A stretch of DNA of 64,000 nucleotides from Planosporangium thailandense (GTDB lineage Bacteria > Actinomycetota > Actinomycetes > Mycobacteriales > Micromonosporaceae). Made by a program: the position numbers and the translations under genes. Shown here in pieces: positions 53,800-61,951 of this stretch (its first letter is position 1; each line of letters opens with the position of its first letter). The notes under the pieces were generated by a model, which saw only the letters and a list, made by a program, of their open reading frames with translations, was not told the DNA's origin and searched no databases. The DNA is taken from NCBI RefSeq assembly GCF_011947195.1, contig NZ_JAATVY010000001.1, positions 248,001 through 312,000 of the forward strand. The letters are read 5' to 3'.

Positions 53800-55866
53800 G
53801 TGGCCAGTCCCACCTCACTACTGAAGCGGCTGCTCGTCGGCCGACCGTTCCGGTCGGACCGCCTGCAGCACACGCTGCTACCCAAGCGGATCGCGCTCCC
53901 CGTGTTCGCCTCCGACGCGCTGTCGTCGGTGGCGTACGCGCCCGACGAGGTTCTGCTGACGCTGTCGGTGGCGGGCGCGTCGGCGTTCGTGTTCTCGCCG
54001 TGGATCGCGCTCGGCGTCGTCGTCGTGATGCTCACCGTCGTCGCCAGCTACCGGCAGAACGTGCACGCCTATCCGTCGGGCGGCGGCGACTACGAGGTCG
54101 CCACGGTCAACCTGGGTGGGAAGTACGGGCTCGCGGTGGCGAGCGCGCTGATGGTGGACTACGTGCTCACCGTCGCGGTGTCGGTGTCGTCCGGGGTGCA
54201 GAACCTGGGGTCGGCGGTGCCCTGGGTGTCCCAGCACGCGCCGGTGGTCGCCGTCGTGGTCGTGCTGGTGCTGACCGCGCTCAACCTACGCGGTGTCCGC
54301 GAGGCGGGCACCGCGTTCGCGATCCCCACGTACGCGTTCATGATCGGGATCATCGGCATGGTCGTGTGGGGGCTGTTCCGGTACTTCGTGCTCGGCGACG
54401 CGGTACGGGCCGAGAGCGCCGGCATCCACATCAAGGCCGAGCACTCGATCGCCGGCTTCGCCATGGTGTTCCTGCTCGTGCGGTCGTTCTCGTCCGGCTG
54501 CGCGGCGCTCACCGGCGTGGAGGCCATCTCCAACGGCGTGCCCGCGTTCAAGCCGCCGAAGAGCCGTAACGCCGCGACGACGCTGCTGATGCTCGGCTCG
54601 GTCGCGATCGGCATGCTGGTGGGCATCATCGCGCTGGCGCGCATCACCGGGATCCAGTTCGTCGAGTGCGACAAGATCAAGCCGGGCTGCACGGCCGCCG
54701 ATCTGCAGATCATCTCCGCACCGGCGCACTACGTGCAGCAGACGGTGACCGCACAGCTCGCCGGTGCGGTGTTCGACCACTTCGCGCCCGGCTTCTGGTT
54801 CGTGATCGCCACCACGGCGCTGATCCTGGTGCTCGCGGCGAACACCGCGTTCAACGGCTTCCCGGTGCTCGGCTCCATCCTGGCCCAGGACCGCTACCTG
54901 CCCCGCCAGCTGCACACCCGCGGTGACCGCCTGGCGTTCAGCAACGGCATCATGTTCCTGGCGGCCTTCGCGGTGGTGCTGATCGTCGCGTTCCAGGCGG
55001 AGACGACGCGCCTGATCCAGCTCTACATCGTCGGCGTGTTCGTGTCGTTCACGCTGTCGCAGACCGGCATGGTGCGGCACTGGAACCGGCTGCTGCGCGT
55101 CGAGCGCGACCCGGCGGTCCGGCGACGGATGATCCGGTCGCGGGCGATCAACCTCTTCGGCCTGTGCCTTACCGGGTTCGTCCTGATCCTCGTGCTGGTC
55201 ACCAAGTTCACCAAGGGCGCCTGGATCTCGATCGTCGCCATGGGCCTGCTCTACCTGCTGATGGTGGCCATCCGCCGGCACTACGACCAGGTTTCCCGCG
55301 AGCTGGAGCCGACCGAGGACAAGCCGGTCCTGCCCTCGCGCAACCACGCGGTCGTCCTGGTCAGCAAGGTGCACCTGCCCACCCTGCGGGCGCTGGCGTA
55401 CGCCACGGCGACGCGGCCGGACTCGCTGACCGCGGTGACCGTCAACGTCGACGACGCCGACACCCGGGCGATCCAGGAGGAGTGGGAGCGGCGGGAGATC
55501 TCCGTGCCGCTGACCGTGGTCGACTCCCCGTACCGCGAGATCACCAGCCCGATCATCGACTTCGTGAAGTCGATGCGCCGCGAGTCGCCCCGCGACGTGA
55601 TCACCGTCTTCATCCCCGAGTACGTCGTGGGCCGGTGGTGGGAGCACCTGCTGCACAACCAGAGCGCGCTGCGGATCAAAACCCGGCTGCTGTTCATGCC
55701 CGGGGTCATGGTCACCAGCGTGCCGTGGCAGCTCAGCTCCACTGAGGGCAAGAACATCGAGCGTCAGGTCCGCAGCCAGTGGCGGGCCCCGCAGCGCGGC
55801 CCGCGTACGCGCGTCAGCGACGGACCGAGCCCGGCGGCGGACGACGAGTACGCACCGACCGGCTGA
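53800..55866 (+). CDS. APC-superfamily transporter, KimA-like (probable potassium importer)
   Basis: A 688-residue protein. GTG 53800 has no ribosome site, but a -10-like TACTCT (53786-53791) lies just upstream, so a leaderless start is plausible. It has about 12 TM segments, beginning LPVFASDALSSVAYAPDEVL; SDALSSVAYA is the first-helix motif of KimA (YdaO), whose Asp is in the K+ site. A soluble C-terminal ~150-residue domain (VVLVSKVHLPTLRALAYATA; SPYREITSPIIDFV; VFIPEYVVGRWWEHLLHNQS) also resembles KimA. Often annotated as amino-acid permease; the trkA pair next door supports K+. Confidence 0.83.
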   Translation: MASPTSLLKRLLVGRPFRSDRLQHTLLPKRIALPVFASDALSSVAYAPDEVLLTLSVAGASAFVFSPWIALGVVVVMLTVVASYRQNVHAYPSGGGDYEVATVNLGGKYGLAVASALMVDYVLTVAVSVSSGVQNLGSAVPWVSQHAPVVAVVVVLVLTALNLRGVREAGTAFAIPTYAFMIGIIGMVVWGLFRYFVLGDAVRAESAGIHIKAEHSIAGFAMVFLLVRSFSSGCAALTGVEAISNGVPAFKPPKSRNAATTLLMLGSVAIGMLVGIIALARITGIQFVECDKIKPGCTAADLQIISAPAHYVQQTVTAQLAGAVFDHFAPGFWFVIATTALILVLAANTAFNGFPVLGSILAQDRYLPRQLHTRGDRLAFSNGIMFLAAFAVVLIVAFQAETTRLIQLYIVGVFVSFTLSQTGMVRHWNRLLRVERDPAVRRRMIRSRAINLFGLCLTGFVLILVLVTKFTKGAWISIVAMGLLYLLMVAIRRHYDQVSRELEPTEDKPVLPSRNHAVVLVSKVHLPTLRALAYATATRPDSLTAVTVNVDDADTRAIQEEWERREISVPLTVVDSPYREITSPIIDFVKSMRRESPRDVITVFIPEYVVGRWWEHLLHNQSALRIKTRLLFMPGVMVTSVPWQLSSTEGKNIERQVRSQWRAPQRGPRTRVSDGPSPAADDEYAPTG

Positions 55867-55868
55867 TC

Positions 55869-57071
55869 ATGGATGAGCTGCTGGAGCTGACGGTCGGGCC
55901 CGTCGCGCACGGCGGGCACTGCGTCGCCCGGCTCGAAGGCGGCCAGGTCGTGTTCGTCCGCCACGCCCTGCCCGGCGAGCGGGTCCGGGCCGCCGTCACC
56001 GAGCGCCGCCGCGGGTACCTGCGCGCCGACGCGGTCGAGGTGCTCGAGCCGTCACCCGATCGGGTGGAAGAGCCCTGCGAGTACGCCAAGCCGGGCCGCT
56101 GCGGCGGCTGCGACTTCCAGCACGCCACCCCGGCGGCGCAGCTCGAGCTCAAGACCGCCGTCGTGCGGGAACTGCTGGTGCGCATCGGCGGCCTGCGCGC
56201 CGACGAGGTCGACGAGCTGGGTGTAGGGGTGGAGCCCCTGCCCGGCGGCCCGCTCGGCTGGCGGACGCGGGTGCAGTACGCCGTGGACGCGCAGGGCCGG
56301 CCCGGCTTCCGCCGGCACCGCTCGCACGACATCATCCCGATCGACCGCTGCCTGATCGCACATCCGGCGATCCAGGACGCCCCGGTCACCGACCGCACCT
56401 GGCCGCGGGTGGGCGGCGTCGAGGTCGTGGCGTCCTCCGGTGGCGATGTCACGATCTTCACCAGGCCCCGGGGCGGGCGCGCGCCGCGCATCGTCTCCGG
56501 CCCGCGGCAGGTCCGGGAGCGGGCGGTGGGCCGCGAGTGGCGCATCGACGCGGCCGGTTTCTGGCAGGTCCACCCGGCCGCGCCCGACGCGCTCGCGGAC
56601 ACCGTCGTGGAGCTTCTCGCGCCCCGGCCGGGCGAGCGGGTCTGGGACCTGTACGGCGGCGCCGGGCTGTTCGCGGCGGCCATCGCGCCCGCGGTCGGCG
56701 AGCAGGGGCGGGTGACGATCGTGGAGTCGGCCCCGGGCGCGGTGACCGCGGCCCGCCGCAACCTCGCCGACCTGACGCAGGTGCGGGTGGTGGCCGGGGA
56801 CGTCGGCACCGTGCTGGGCAACCCGCGCTGGCGCGCGGTCGACCTGGTCGTGCTCGACCCGCCGCGGGCGGGCGCCGGCCGCGACGTGGTCACCGCGGTC
56901 ACGGCCCGGCACCCGCGCGCGGTCGCCTACGTCTCCTGCGACCCGGCGGCGTTCGCGCGCGACGTGGCGACGTTCCGGGAGCGGGGTTGGCGGCTGTCCG
57001 TACTGCGGGCGTTCGACGCCTTCCCGATGACCCAGCACGTGGAGTGCGTGGGGTTGTTGCAGCCTGCCTGA
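55869..57071 (+). CDS. TrmA/RumA-type tRNA or rRNA (uracil-5) methyltransferase
   Basis: A 400-residue protein, 2 nt after the transporter stop. The N-terminal TRAM domain (1-60) has VGPVAHGGHCVARLEGGQVV. CEYAKPGRCGGCDFQHA gives Fe-S-type cysteines (C-x7-CGGC). SAM motif I is VWDLYGGAGLFAAAIA. The catalytic Cys is in VAYVSCDPAAFARD. The end is DAFPMTQHVECVGLL. It makes m5U in tRNA (position 54) or 23S rRNA. The gene corresponds to Rv2689c by position. Confidence 0.93.
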   Translation: MDELLELTVGPVAHGGHCVARLEGGQVVFVRHALPGERVRAAVTERRRGYLRADAVEVLEPSPDRVEEPCEYAKPGRCGGCDFQHATPAAQLELKTAVVRELLVRIGGLRADEVDELGVGVEPLPGGPLGWRTRVQYAVDAQGRPGFRRHRSHDIIPIDRCLIAHPAIQDAPVTDRTWPRVGGVEVVASSGGDVTIFTRPRGGRAPRIVSGPRQVRERAVGREWRIDAAGFWQVHPAAPDALADTVVELLAPRPGERVWDLYGGAGLFAAAIAPAVGEQGRVTIVESAPGAVTAARRNLADLTQVRVVAGDVGTVLGNPRWRAVDLVVLDPPRAGAGRDVVTAVTARHPRAVAYVSCDPAAFARDVATFRERGWRLSVLRAFDAFPMTQHVECVGLLQPA

Positions 57072-58286
57072 TCAGGCGATCGGGGCGACCGTGTCGACGC
57101 CCAGCGGCGCCCCGTCGACGCCGAGCGCGAGCGCGACCCCGCCGAGCGCCGAGGCGCGCAGGTCGAACTGGGCGGGTACGACCTGCACGGCTCGGACCGG
57201 CGCCGCCATCGCCGTGTCGCCGAGGCCGCGCCGCAGCGGTTCGCGCATGAGCCCAGCGGCGGCGCCGAGGTCACCGCCCAGCACGATGCGGGCCGGGTTG
57301 AGCAGGTTGACCAGGCCGCCGAGGGCGTACCCGAGCTGGGTTGCGGCGTCGATGAGCAGCCGCCGGCAGCCGGTGTCGCCGTCGGTGGCCAGCCGTACGA
57401 GCTCTTCGAGGTCGGCCACCTCGGGCCTGGTCAGCCGGGCGTTCTCCAGCAGCGCGCGCCCGCCGGCGAGCAGCTCGAGGCAGCCGCGGTTGCCGCAGCG
57501 GCAGACCGGGCCGCGGGCGTCGAGGGTGACGTGGCCGAGCTCGCCGGCGGTGCCGGCGGTGCCCCGGTACAGCCGGCCGTCGAGCACGATTCCGGCGCCG
57601 ATACCGGTGGCGATCTTGACGTAGACGAGATCCGGACAACCTTGGCCGGCGCCCCACGCGTACTCGGCGAGCGCACCGAGGTTGGCGTCGTTGTCGACCC
57701 GTACGGGAAGCCCGAGCCGGGCCGCGAGCTCCTCGCCGGGGGACAGGTCGGCCCAGGCCGGGAACAGGGCGGCGGAGCCGATGCCGCCCTGCCGGGTGAC
57801 CGGCGCCGGGATGCCCAACCCGACGCCCACGACGTCGCACCGGCTGGCGCAGCTGGCCTCCAGCGTCCGGTCGACCAGGTCGGTGACGAGGTCCAGCACC
57901 TCGGCCGGATGGTCGTCGGCGTCGAGGTCGAGCCGGGCGGCCCGCTCGGCGAGGATCGCGTGACCGAGGTCGGCGACGGCGACCCGGATGTGCCGGCGTC
58001 CCAGGTCGACGCCGAGTGCGAGGCCGGCCGCGCGGGTCAGGCGCACCACGGCGGCGGGTCGCCCGCCCGCCGGGCGGGCCGACGGCGCGGGCTGTTCGGT
58101 GACGAGGCCGGCATCGGTCAGGTCGGTGAGGCCCGCCGCGACCGTCGGACGGGATAGCCCGGTGAGCGTGACCAGCTCGGAGCGGGTCCGCGGGCCGTAC
58201 GCGCGCAGAACCTCGCCCACCCGCCGCGCGTTGCCGGCGAGGACGTTGTCCCACAGGACGGTCGCATCCGCGCGTTCCCCGGTCAT
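57072..58286 (-). CDS. ROK-family transcriptional repressor
   Basis: A 404-residue protein. A winged HTH at residues ~20-75 (VGEVLRAYGPRTRSELVTLT; GLSRPTVAAGLTDL) is followed by the ROK domain. LALGVDLGRRHIRVAVADL is the phosphate-1 motif. CRCGNRGCLELLAGG is the ROK zinc motif (CxCGxxGCxE). IATGIGAGIVLDGRLYRG, PVRVDNDANLGALAEYAWG and NLLNPARIVLGGDL complete the fold. DNA-binding ROK proteins repress sugar uptake genes and release on binding the sugar. It is divergent from a sugar ABC importer, its probable target. Confidence 0.92.
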   Translation of the reverse strand: MTGERADATVLWDNVLAGNARRVGEVLRAYGPRTRSELVTLTGLSRPTVAAGLTDLTDAGLVTEQPAPSARPAGGRPAAVVRLTRAAGLALGVDLGRRHIRVAVADLGHAILAERAARLDLDADDHPAEVLDLVTDLVDRTLEASCASRCDVVGVGLGIPAPVTRQGGIGSAALFPAWADLSPGEELAARLGLPVRVDNDANLGALAEYAWGAGQGCPDLVYVKIATGIGAGIVLDGRLYRGTAGTAGELGHVTLDARGPVCRCGNRGCLELLAGGRALLENARLTRPEVADLEELVRLATDGDTGCRRLLIDAATQLGYALGGLVNLLNPARIVLGGDLGAAAGLMREPLRRGLGDTAMAAPVRAVQVVPAQFDLRASALGGVALALGVDGAPLGVDTVAPIA

Positions 58287-58645
58287 CGCGGAATCGTGAT
58301 TGATCTCTGGAGTTGTGTCAAGTCTTGCCAATATCGGCGCTCGTTTGTCCTTTTTGGGGTTCCTGGCACGCCGTGACGCTCGGGAATGTTGCGGCCTGAT
58401 CACGAGATCATGTGCAGTTATTGACAGAACGCCGACAGAGATAGAAGTCTGCCGGTCTAGACAGATCCGGTCTTGTGCTGAGGGGGTGGCCGTGGACCGA
58501 CGATCTGGACGTCCGGCGTCTCGCCGCGTCGCACCCGGCCACAGATAGGCGTCTCCCACGACACCAAGGTCGGCGGGGCATGCCCGTCGGGTGAGGTTCG
58601 CCCGACGACAACGGAAGTGAATACATGGCGACACATGGAGGATTG
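58287..58645. promoter_or_regulatory. Regulatory gap between ROK repressor and sugar importer
   Basis: No gene is seen in these 359 bp. TGATC-ACGA-GATCA (58397-58410) is a perfect 5-bp inverted repeat just upstream of a TTGACA hexamer. CCGGTCT occurs at 58452-58458 and 58467-58473 (15 bp apart, a near-1.5-turn direct repeat) around and after a possible -10. These are candidate operators for the ROK protein. The sequence near 58320-58360 is AT-rich and could hold the promoter of the regulator. Confidence 0.5.
58421..58447 (+). promoter_or_regulatory. Candidate promoter of the sugar ABC importer
   Basis: A consensus -35 TTGACA (58421-58426) is followed by TAGAAG (58442-58447), 15 bp apart. The spacing is slightly short, so the -10 assignment is tentative. 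It would give a leader of about 190 nt before the lipoprotein start. Confidence 0.4.
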
Positions 58646-59911
58646 ATGCGCTTCTCGAAACGAGCAGCCGTCGCCGCCGCCGGGATCGCAGTCGCGCTCG
58701 CGGCGAGTGCGTGCGGCAGCGGCAGCGGCAGCGGTGGCAAGTCCAGTAAGGACGTCGAGGTCTTCACCTGGTGGGCCGACGGCGGCGAGAAGGCCGGTCT
58801 CGACGGGCTCGTGGCCCAGTTCAAGACCGACTGCTCGCAGTACAACTTCGTCAACGGCGCGGTCGCCGGCGGTGCGGGTTCGAACGCCAAGCAGGTGCTG
58901 GCCTCGCGGCTGCAGCAGGGCCAGCCGCCAGACACGTTCCAGGCGCACGCGGGCGCCGAGCTGACCGACTACATCAACGCCGGCCAGATCGAGGACCTCA
59001 GCTCCGAGTACAAGCAGTGGGGGCTCGACAGCGCCTTCCCGAAGGGCCTGATCGACAACCTCACCGTCAACGGCAAGATCTACTCGGTGCCGTCCAACAT
59101 CCACCGCGCGAACGTGCTGTGGAGCAACAAGACGGTGCTGGCCAATGCCGGCATCACGGCACCGGCGACGACGCTGCCGGAGTTCTTCACCCAGCTGGAC
59201 ACGTTGAAGGCCAAGGGCGTGCAGACGCCGCTGGCCGTCGGCAAGGACTGGACCCAGGAGATGCTCTTCGAGGCCGTCCTCATCAGCGACCTCGGCGCGG
59301 ACAAGTTCACCGGGCTGTGGAACGGCAAGACCAGCTGGACCGGCTCGGACGTGACCCAGGCCATCAACGACTACAAGAAGCTGCTCGGCTACAGCAACAA
59401 GGACCGGGACACCTTCGACTGGACCGATGCCGAGAAGCTGGTCATGGACGGCAAGGCCGCCTACCAGCTGATGGGTGACTGGGAGGCTGCCGACCTCGAC
59501 ACCAAGGGCTTCAAGGACTACGGCTACTCGGTCTTCCCCGGCAACGACAAGGCCTACCAGTGGCTGGCCGACTCGTTCGTGCTGCCCAAGGGCGCGAAGA
59601 ACGCCGAGGGCACCAAGTGCTGGCTGAAGACGCTCGGCAGCGCCGCCGGCCAGAAGGCCTTCAACACCAAGAAGGGCTCGATCCCGGCCCGTACCGACGC
59701 CAACTCGGCCGACTACCCGGCCTACCAGCAGGCCGCGATGGCCGACTGGAAGGTCGACACCCCGGTGCCGTCGTGCCCGCACGGCTCGGCCTGCTCGCAG
59801 GGCTGGCAGGGTGCGGTCGCCTCGGCGCAGGGCAAGTTCTCCAGCGACGGTGACGTCGAGGCGCTGCAGAAGGCGCTCGCGGCGGCCGCGCAGCAGTACG
59901 CCAAGAAGTAG
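58646..59911 (+). CDS. ABC transporter sugar-binding lipoprotein
   Basis: A 421-residue protein. ATG 58646 has GGAGGA 4 nt upstream; ATG 58625 does not. A signal with RFSKR, a hydrophobic core and lipobox LAASAC (Cys23) leads to a Gly/Ser linker (GSGSGSGG). VEVFTWWADGGEKAGLDGL is the usual MalE/UgpB-type opening of family 1 solute-binding proteins; WSNKTVLANAGITAPATTL and YQLMGDWEAADL follow. It captures an oligosaccharide or sugar for the two permeases downstream. Two Cys pairs near the end may form a disulfide. Confidence 0.93.
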   Translation: MRFSKRAAVAAAGIAVALAASACGSGSGSGGKSSKDVEVFTWWADGGEKAGLDGLVAQFKTDCSQYNFVNGAVAGGAGSNAKQVLASRLQQGQPPDTFQAHAGAELTDYINAGQIEDLSSEYKQWGLDSAFPKGLIDNLTVNGKIYSVPSNIHRANVLWSNKTVLANAGITAPATTLPEFFTQLDTLKAKGVQTPLAVGKDWTQEMLFEAVLISDLGADKFTGLWNGKTSWTGSDVTQAINDYKKLLGYSNKDRDTFDWTDAEKLVMDGKAAYQLMGDWEAADLDTKGFKDYGYSVFPGNDKAYQWLADSFVLPKGAKNAEGTKCWLKTLGSAAGQKAFNTKKGSIPARTDANSADYPAYQQAAMADWKVDTPVPSCPHGSACSQGWQGAVASAQGKFSSDGDVEALQKALAAAAQQYAKK

Positions 59912-59920
59912 TTCCCGCGA

Positions 59921-59978
59921 CGAGGGTCCACCCTCGACGCCGAAGCGGCGGGGCCGGGTCCCGACCCGACCCCGCCGC
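59921..59978 (+). terminator. Intra-operon hairpins between binding protein and permease
   Basis: CGAGGGT/ACCCTCG (59921-59927 and 59930-59936) makes a small stem. Then GCGGCGGGG (59945-59953) pairs with CCCCGCCGC (59970-59978), and inner CGGGTC/GACCCG extends it after one mismatch, giving ~15 pairs. Such hairpins between a binding-protein gene and permeases usually reduce read-through or stabilise the upstream mRNA so that the binding protein is made in excess. Confidence 0.75.
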
Positions 59979-60011
59979 CCTGATGGCACCAGACAGCACG
60001 GAGGTTTCCCG

Positions 60012-60971
60012 GTGACGACCAGTTCGGCAACCGTGGCGCCCGAGCGGGCCCCGCGGCGCAGGCGAGGAGGGTCGGCCCACGGCAAAGCCCGGCATTGGGG
60101 CCCCGGACTGCTCCTGCTGTCTCCGTCGTTGGTCCTGCTCGCCGTCTTCGTCTACGGGCTGATCGGCTGGACGATGAAGCTCTCGGTCAGTGACCAGCAC
60201 AACGCGCTGCCGTCGCAGGGCTTCGTCGGCCTGAAGAACTTCACCGCCCTGTTCACCGACGACATCAACGACCGGTTCGTCCACTCGCTGAAGAACCTGC
60301 TGATCTTCACTGTGGTGTTCATGGTCGGCGCGCTCGTGATGGGCGTCCTGTGGGCGCTGCTACTCGAGCGGGGTATTCCGGGCGAGGGCGTGTTCCGGGC
60401 GATCTACCTGTTCCCGATGGCGGTTTCGTTCGTGGCCTCCGGCGTGGTCTGGCGGTGGCTGATGAACTCCGGCACCGGCGACCAGGCGGGCGGCCTCAAC
60501 CGCATCTTCGCCGACCTGCACCTGGGCTTCCTGGAGAACCCCTGGTGGACCGACCCGCACTGGGGCATGGCCGCCATGGCGGTGCCGGCGATCTGGCAGC
60601 TCGCCGGGTACGTGATGGCGCTGTTCCTGGCCGGCTTCCGCGGCATCCCGGCCGAACTGCGCGAAGCGGCCCAGATGGACGGCGCGACCACCTACCGGCT
60701 GTACCGGCACGTGCTCTTCCCGCAGCTGACGCCGACCGCGCTCTCCGTCCTGATCATTCTCGGGCACATGTCGATGAAGATGTTCGACCTGATCATGTCC
60801 GTCTCGGGCGCCCAATGGATCACCGAGGTTCCCGCGGTGTACGTCTGGCAGACGCTGCTGACGAGCGACTACGCCAAGGCCGCGGCGATCTCGATCGTTC
60901 TCCTGCTCCTCGTGGCGATCGTGATCGTGCCCTACCTCATCTACAACAACCGGGTGGAGCGCCGCTCATGA
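60012..60971 (+). CDS. ABC sugar transporter permease (MalF/UgpA type)
   Basis: A 319-residue protein with a GTG start 8 nt after GGAGG. Six TM segments are visible, the first WGPGLLLLSPSLVLLAVFVY. The EAA loop reads REAAQMDGATTYRLYRHVLF, contact site for the ATPase. It overlaps the next permease by 4 nt (ATGA). No ATP-binding subunit is encoded in this operon; a shared ATPase such as MsiK probably energises it, as in streptomycetes. Confidence 0.92.
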   Translation: MTTSSATVAPERAPRRRRGGSAHGKARHWGPGLLLLSPSLVLLAVFVYGLIGWTMKLSVSDQHNALPSQGFVGLKNFTALFTDDINDRFVHSLKNLLIFTVVFMVGALVMGVLWALLLERGIPGEGVFRAIYLFPMAVSFVASGVVWRWLMNSGTGDQAGGLNRIFADLHLGFLENPWWTDPHWGMAAMAVPAIWQLAGYVMALFLAGFRGIPAELREAAQMDGATTYRLYRHVLFPQLTPTALSVLIILGHMSMKMFDLIMSVSGAQWITEVPAVYVWQTLLTSDYAKAAAISIVLLLLVAIVIVPYLIYNNRVERRS

Positions 60972-61864
60972 CGTCAACCAGCATCGCCACGCCTCCGGCC
61001 ACCGTGCCCGGTCGGGTCACCGGCCCGCGTCACAGCGTCAACCGCCGCTCGCCGGCCGGTCGGGTCGTCACGTACGTCCTGCTCCTGCTGTTCCTGGTCA
61101 TCGTCCTGATGCCGGCCTACGTACTGGTCGTGACCAGCTTCAAGTCCGGCCGCGAGATCGGCGTCACCGGGCAGTGGACGCTGCCGACGCACTGGACCTT
61201 CGCGTCGTGGGACAAGGCGTGGACCGCGCTCGCGCCGTCGTTCACGCGTACCTTCGAACTGGCCATCCCGGTCGCGCTCATCTCGTCGTTCCTCGGCTGC
61301 GCGAACGGGTTCGTGCTGTCCCGCTGGCGCTTCCCGGGCGCCGACCTTGTCTTCACGCTGATCCTGTTCGGGATGTTCATCCCCTACCAGGCGGTGATGA
61401 TCCCGCTGCGGCAGATCGTGCAGACCATTGGCCTGCCGCCGGGCATCCCGACGCTGATCTTCGTGCACTGCGTCTACGGCATCCCGATCTGTACGTTGAT
61501 CTTCCGGAACTACTTCGCGACCACGGTCCCGGTCGAGATCATCGAGGCCAGTCGGGTCGACGGCGCGGGGTTGCTGCGTACCTTCGCGTGGGTCATTCTG
61601 CCGATCGCCGTTCCCGGCTTCGTGGTGACGATCATCTGGCAGTTCACCTCGGCCTGGAACGACTACCTGTTCGCGATCTTCCTGTCGAACACCAGCAACG
61701 GGCCGATCACCATCGCGCTCAACGCCCTGGCCGGCGCGCAGTCACCCGATTACGCAGCGTCAATGGCGGGCGCCCTGATCGCGTCCCTGCCGACGCTGCT
61801 CGTGTACATCGTGCTCGGGCGCTGGTTCATCGGTGGCCTGATGGCCGGCTCGGTGAAGAGCTGA
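60968..61864 (+). CDS. ABC sugar transporter permease (MalG/UgpE type)
   Basis: A 298-residue protein, ATGA-coupled to the first permease. Six TM segments begin with VVTYVLLLLFLVIVLMPAYV. LMPAYVLVVTSFKSGREI is typical of MalG-type proteins. The EAA loop is IEASRVDGAGLLRTFAWVIL. The C-terminus ends GRWFIGGLMAGSVKS, a family-standard end. It forms a heterodimeric channel with the preceding permease. Confidence 0.92.
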   Translation: MTSTSIATPPATVPGRVTGPRHSVNRRSPAGRVVTYVLLLLFLVIVLMPAYVLVVTSFKSGREIGVTGQWTLPTHWTFASWDKAWTALAPSFTRTFELAIPVALISSFLGCANGFVLSRWRFPGADLVFTLILFGMFIPYQAVMIPLRQIVQTIGLPPGIPTLIFVHCVYGIPICTLIFRNYFATTVPVEIIEASRVDGAGLLRTFAWVILPIAVPGFVVTIIWQFTSAWNDYLFAIFLSNTSNGPITIALNALAGAQSPDYAASMAGALIASLPTLLVYIVLGRWFIGGLMAGSVKS

Positions 61865-61937
61865 GCCGGCGGTCGGCGCGGGTGTGAGGGAAGTGTGGAG
61901 AAATGATCGCCCCCGGCAACCGTGTGTGAGCCCCCGC

Positions 61938-61943
61938 TAGACT
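61938..61943 (+). promoter_or_regulatory. Candidate -10 element for dxs
   Basis: TAGACT at 61938-61943 ends 8 nt before the dxs ATG, and no ribosome site is seen. This suggests a leaderless transcript. No good -35 is visible 16-19 bp upstream. Confidence 0.35.
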
Positions 61944-61951
61944 GGCCGGTC

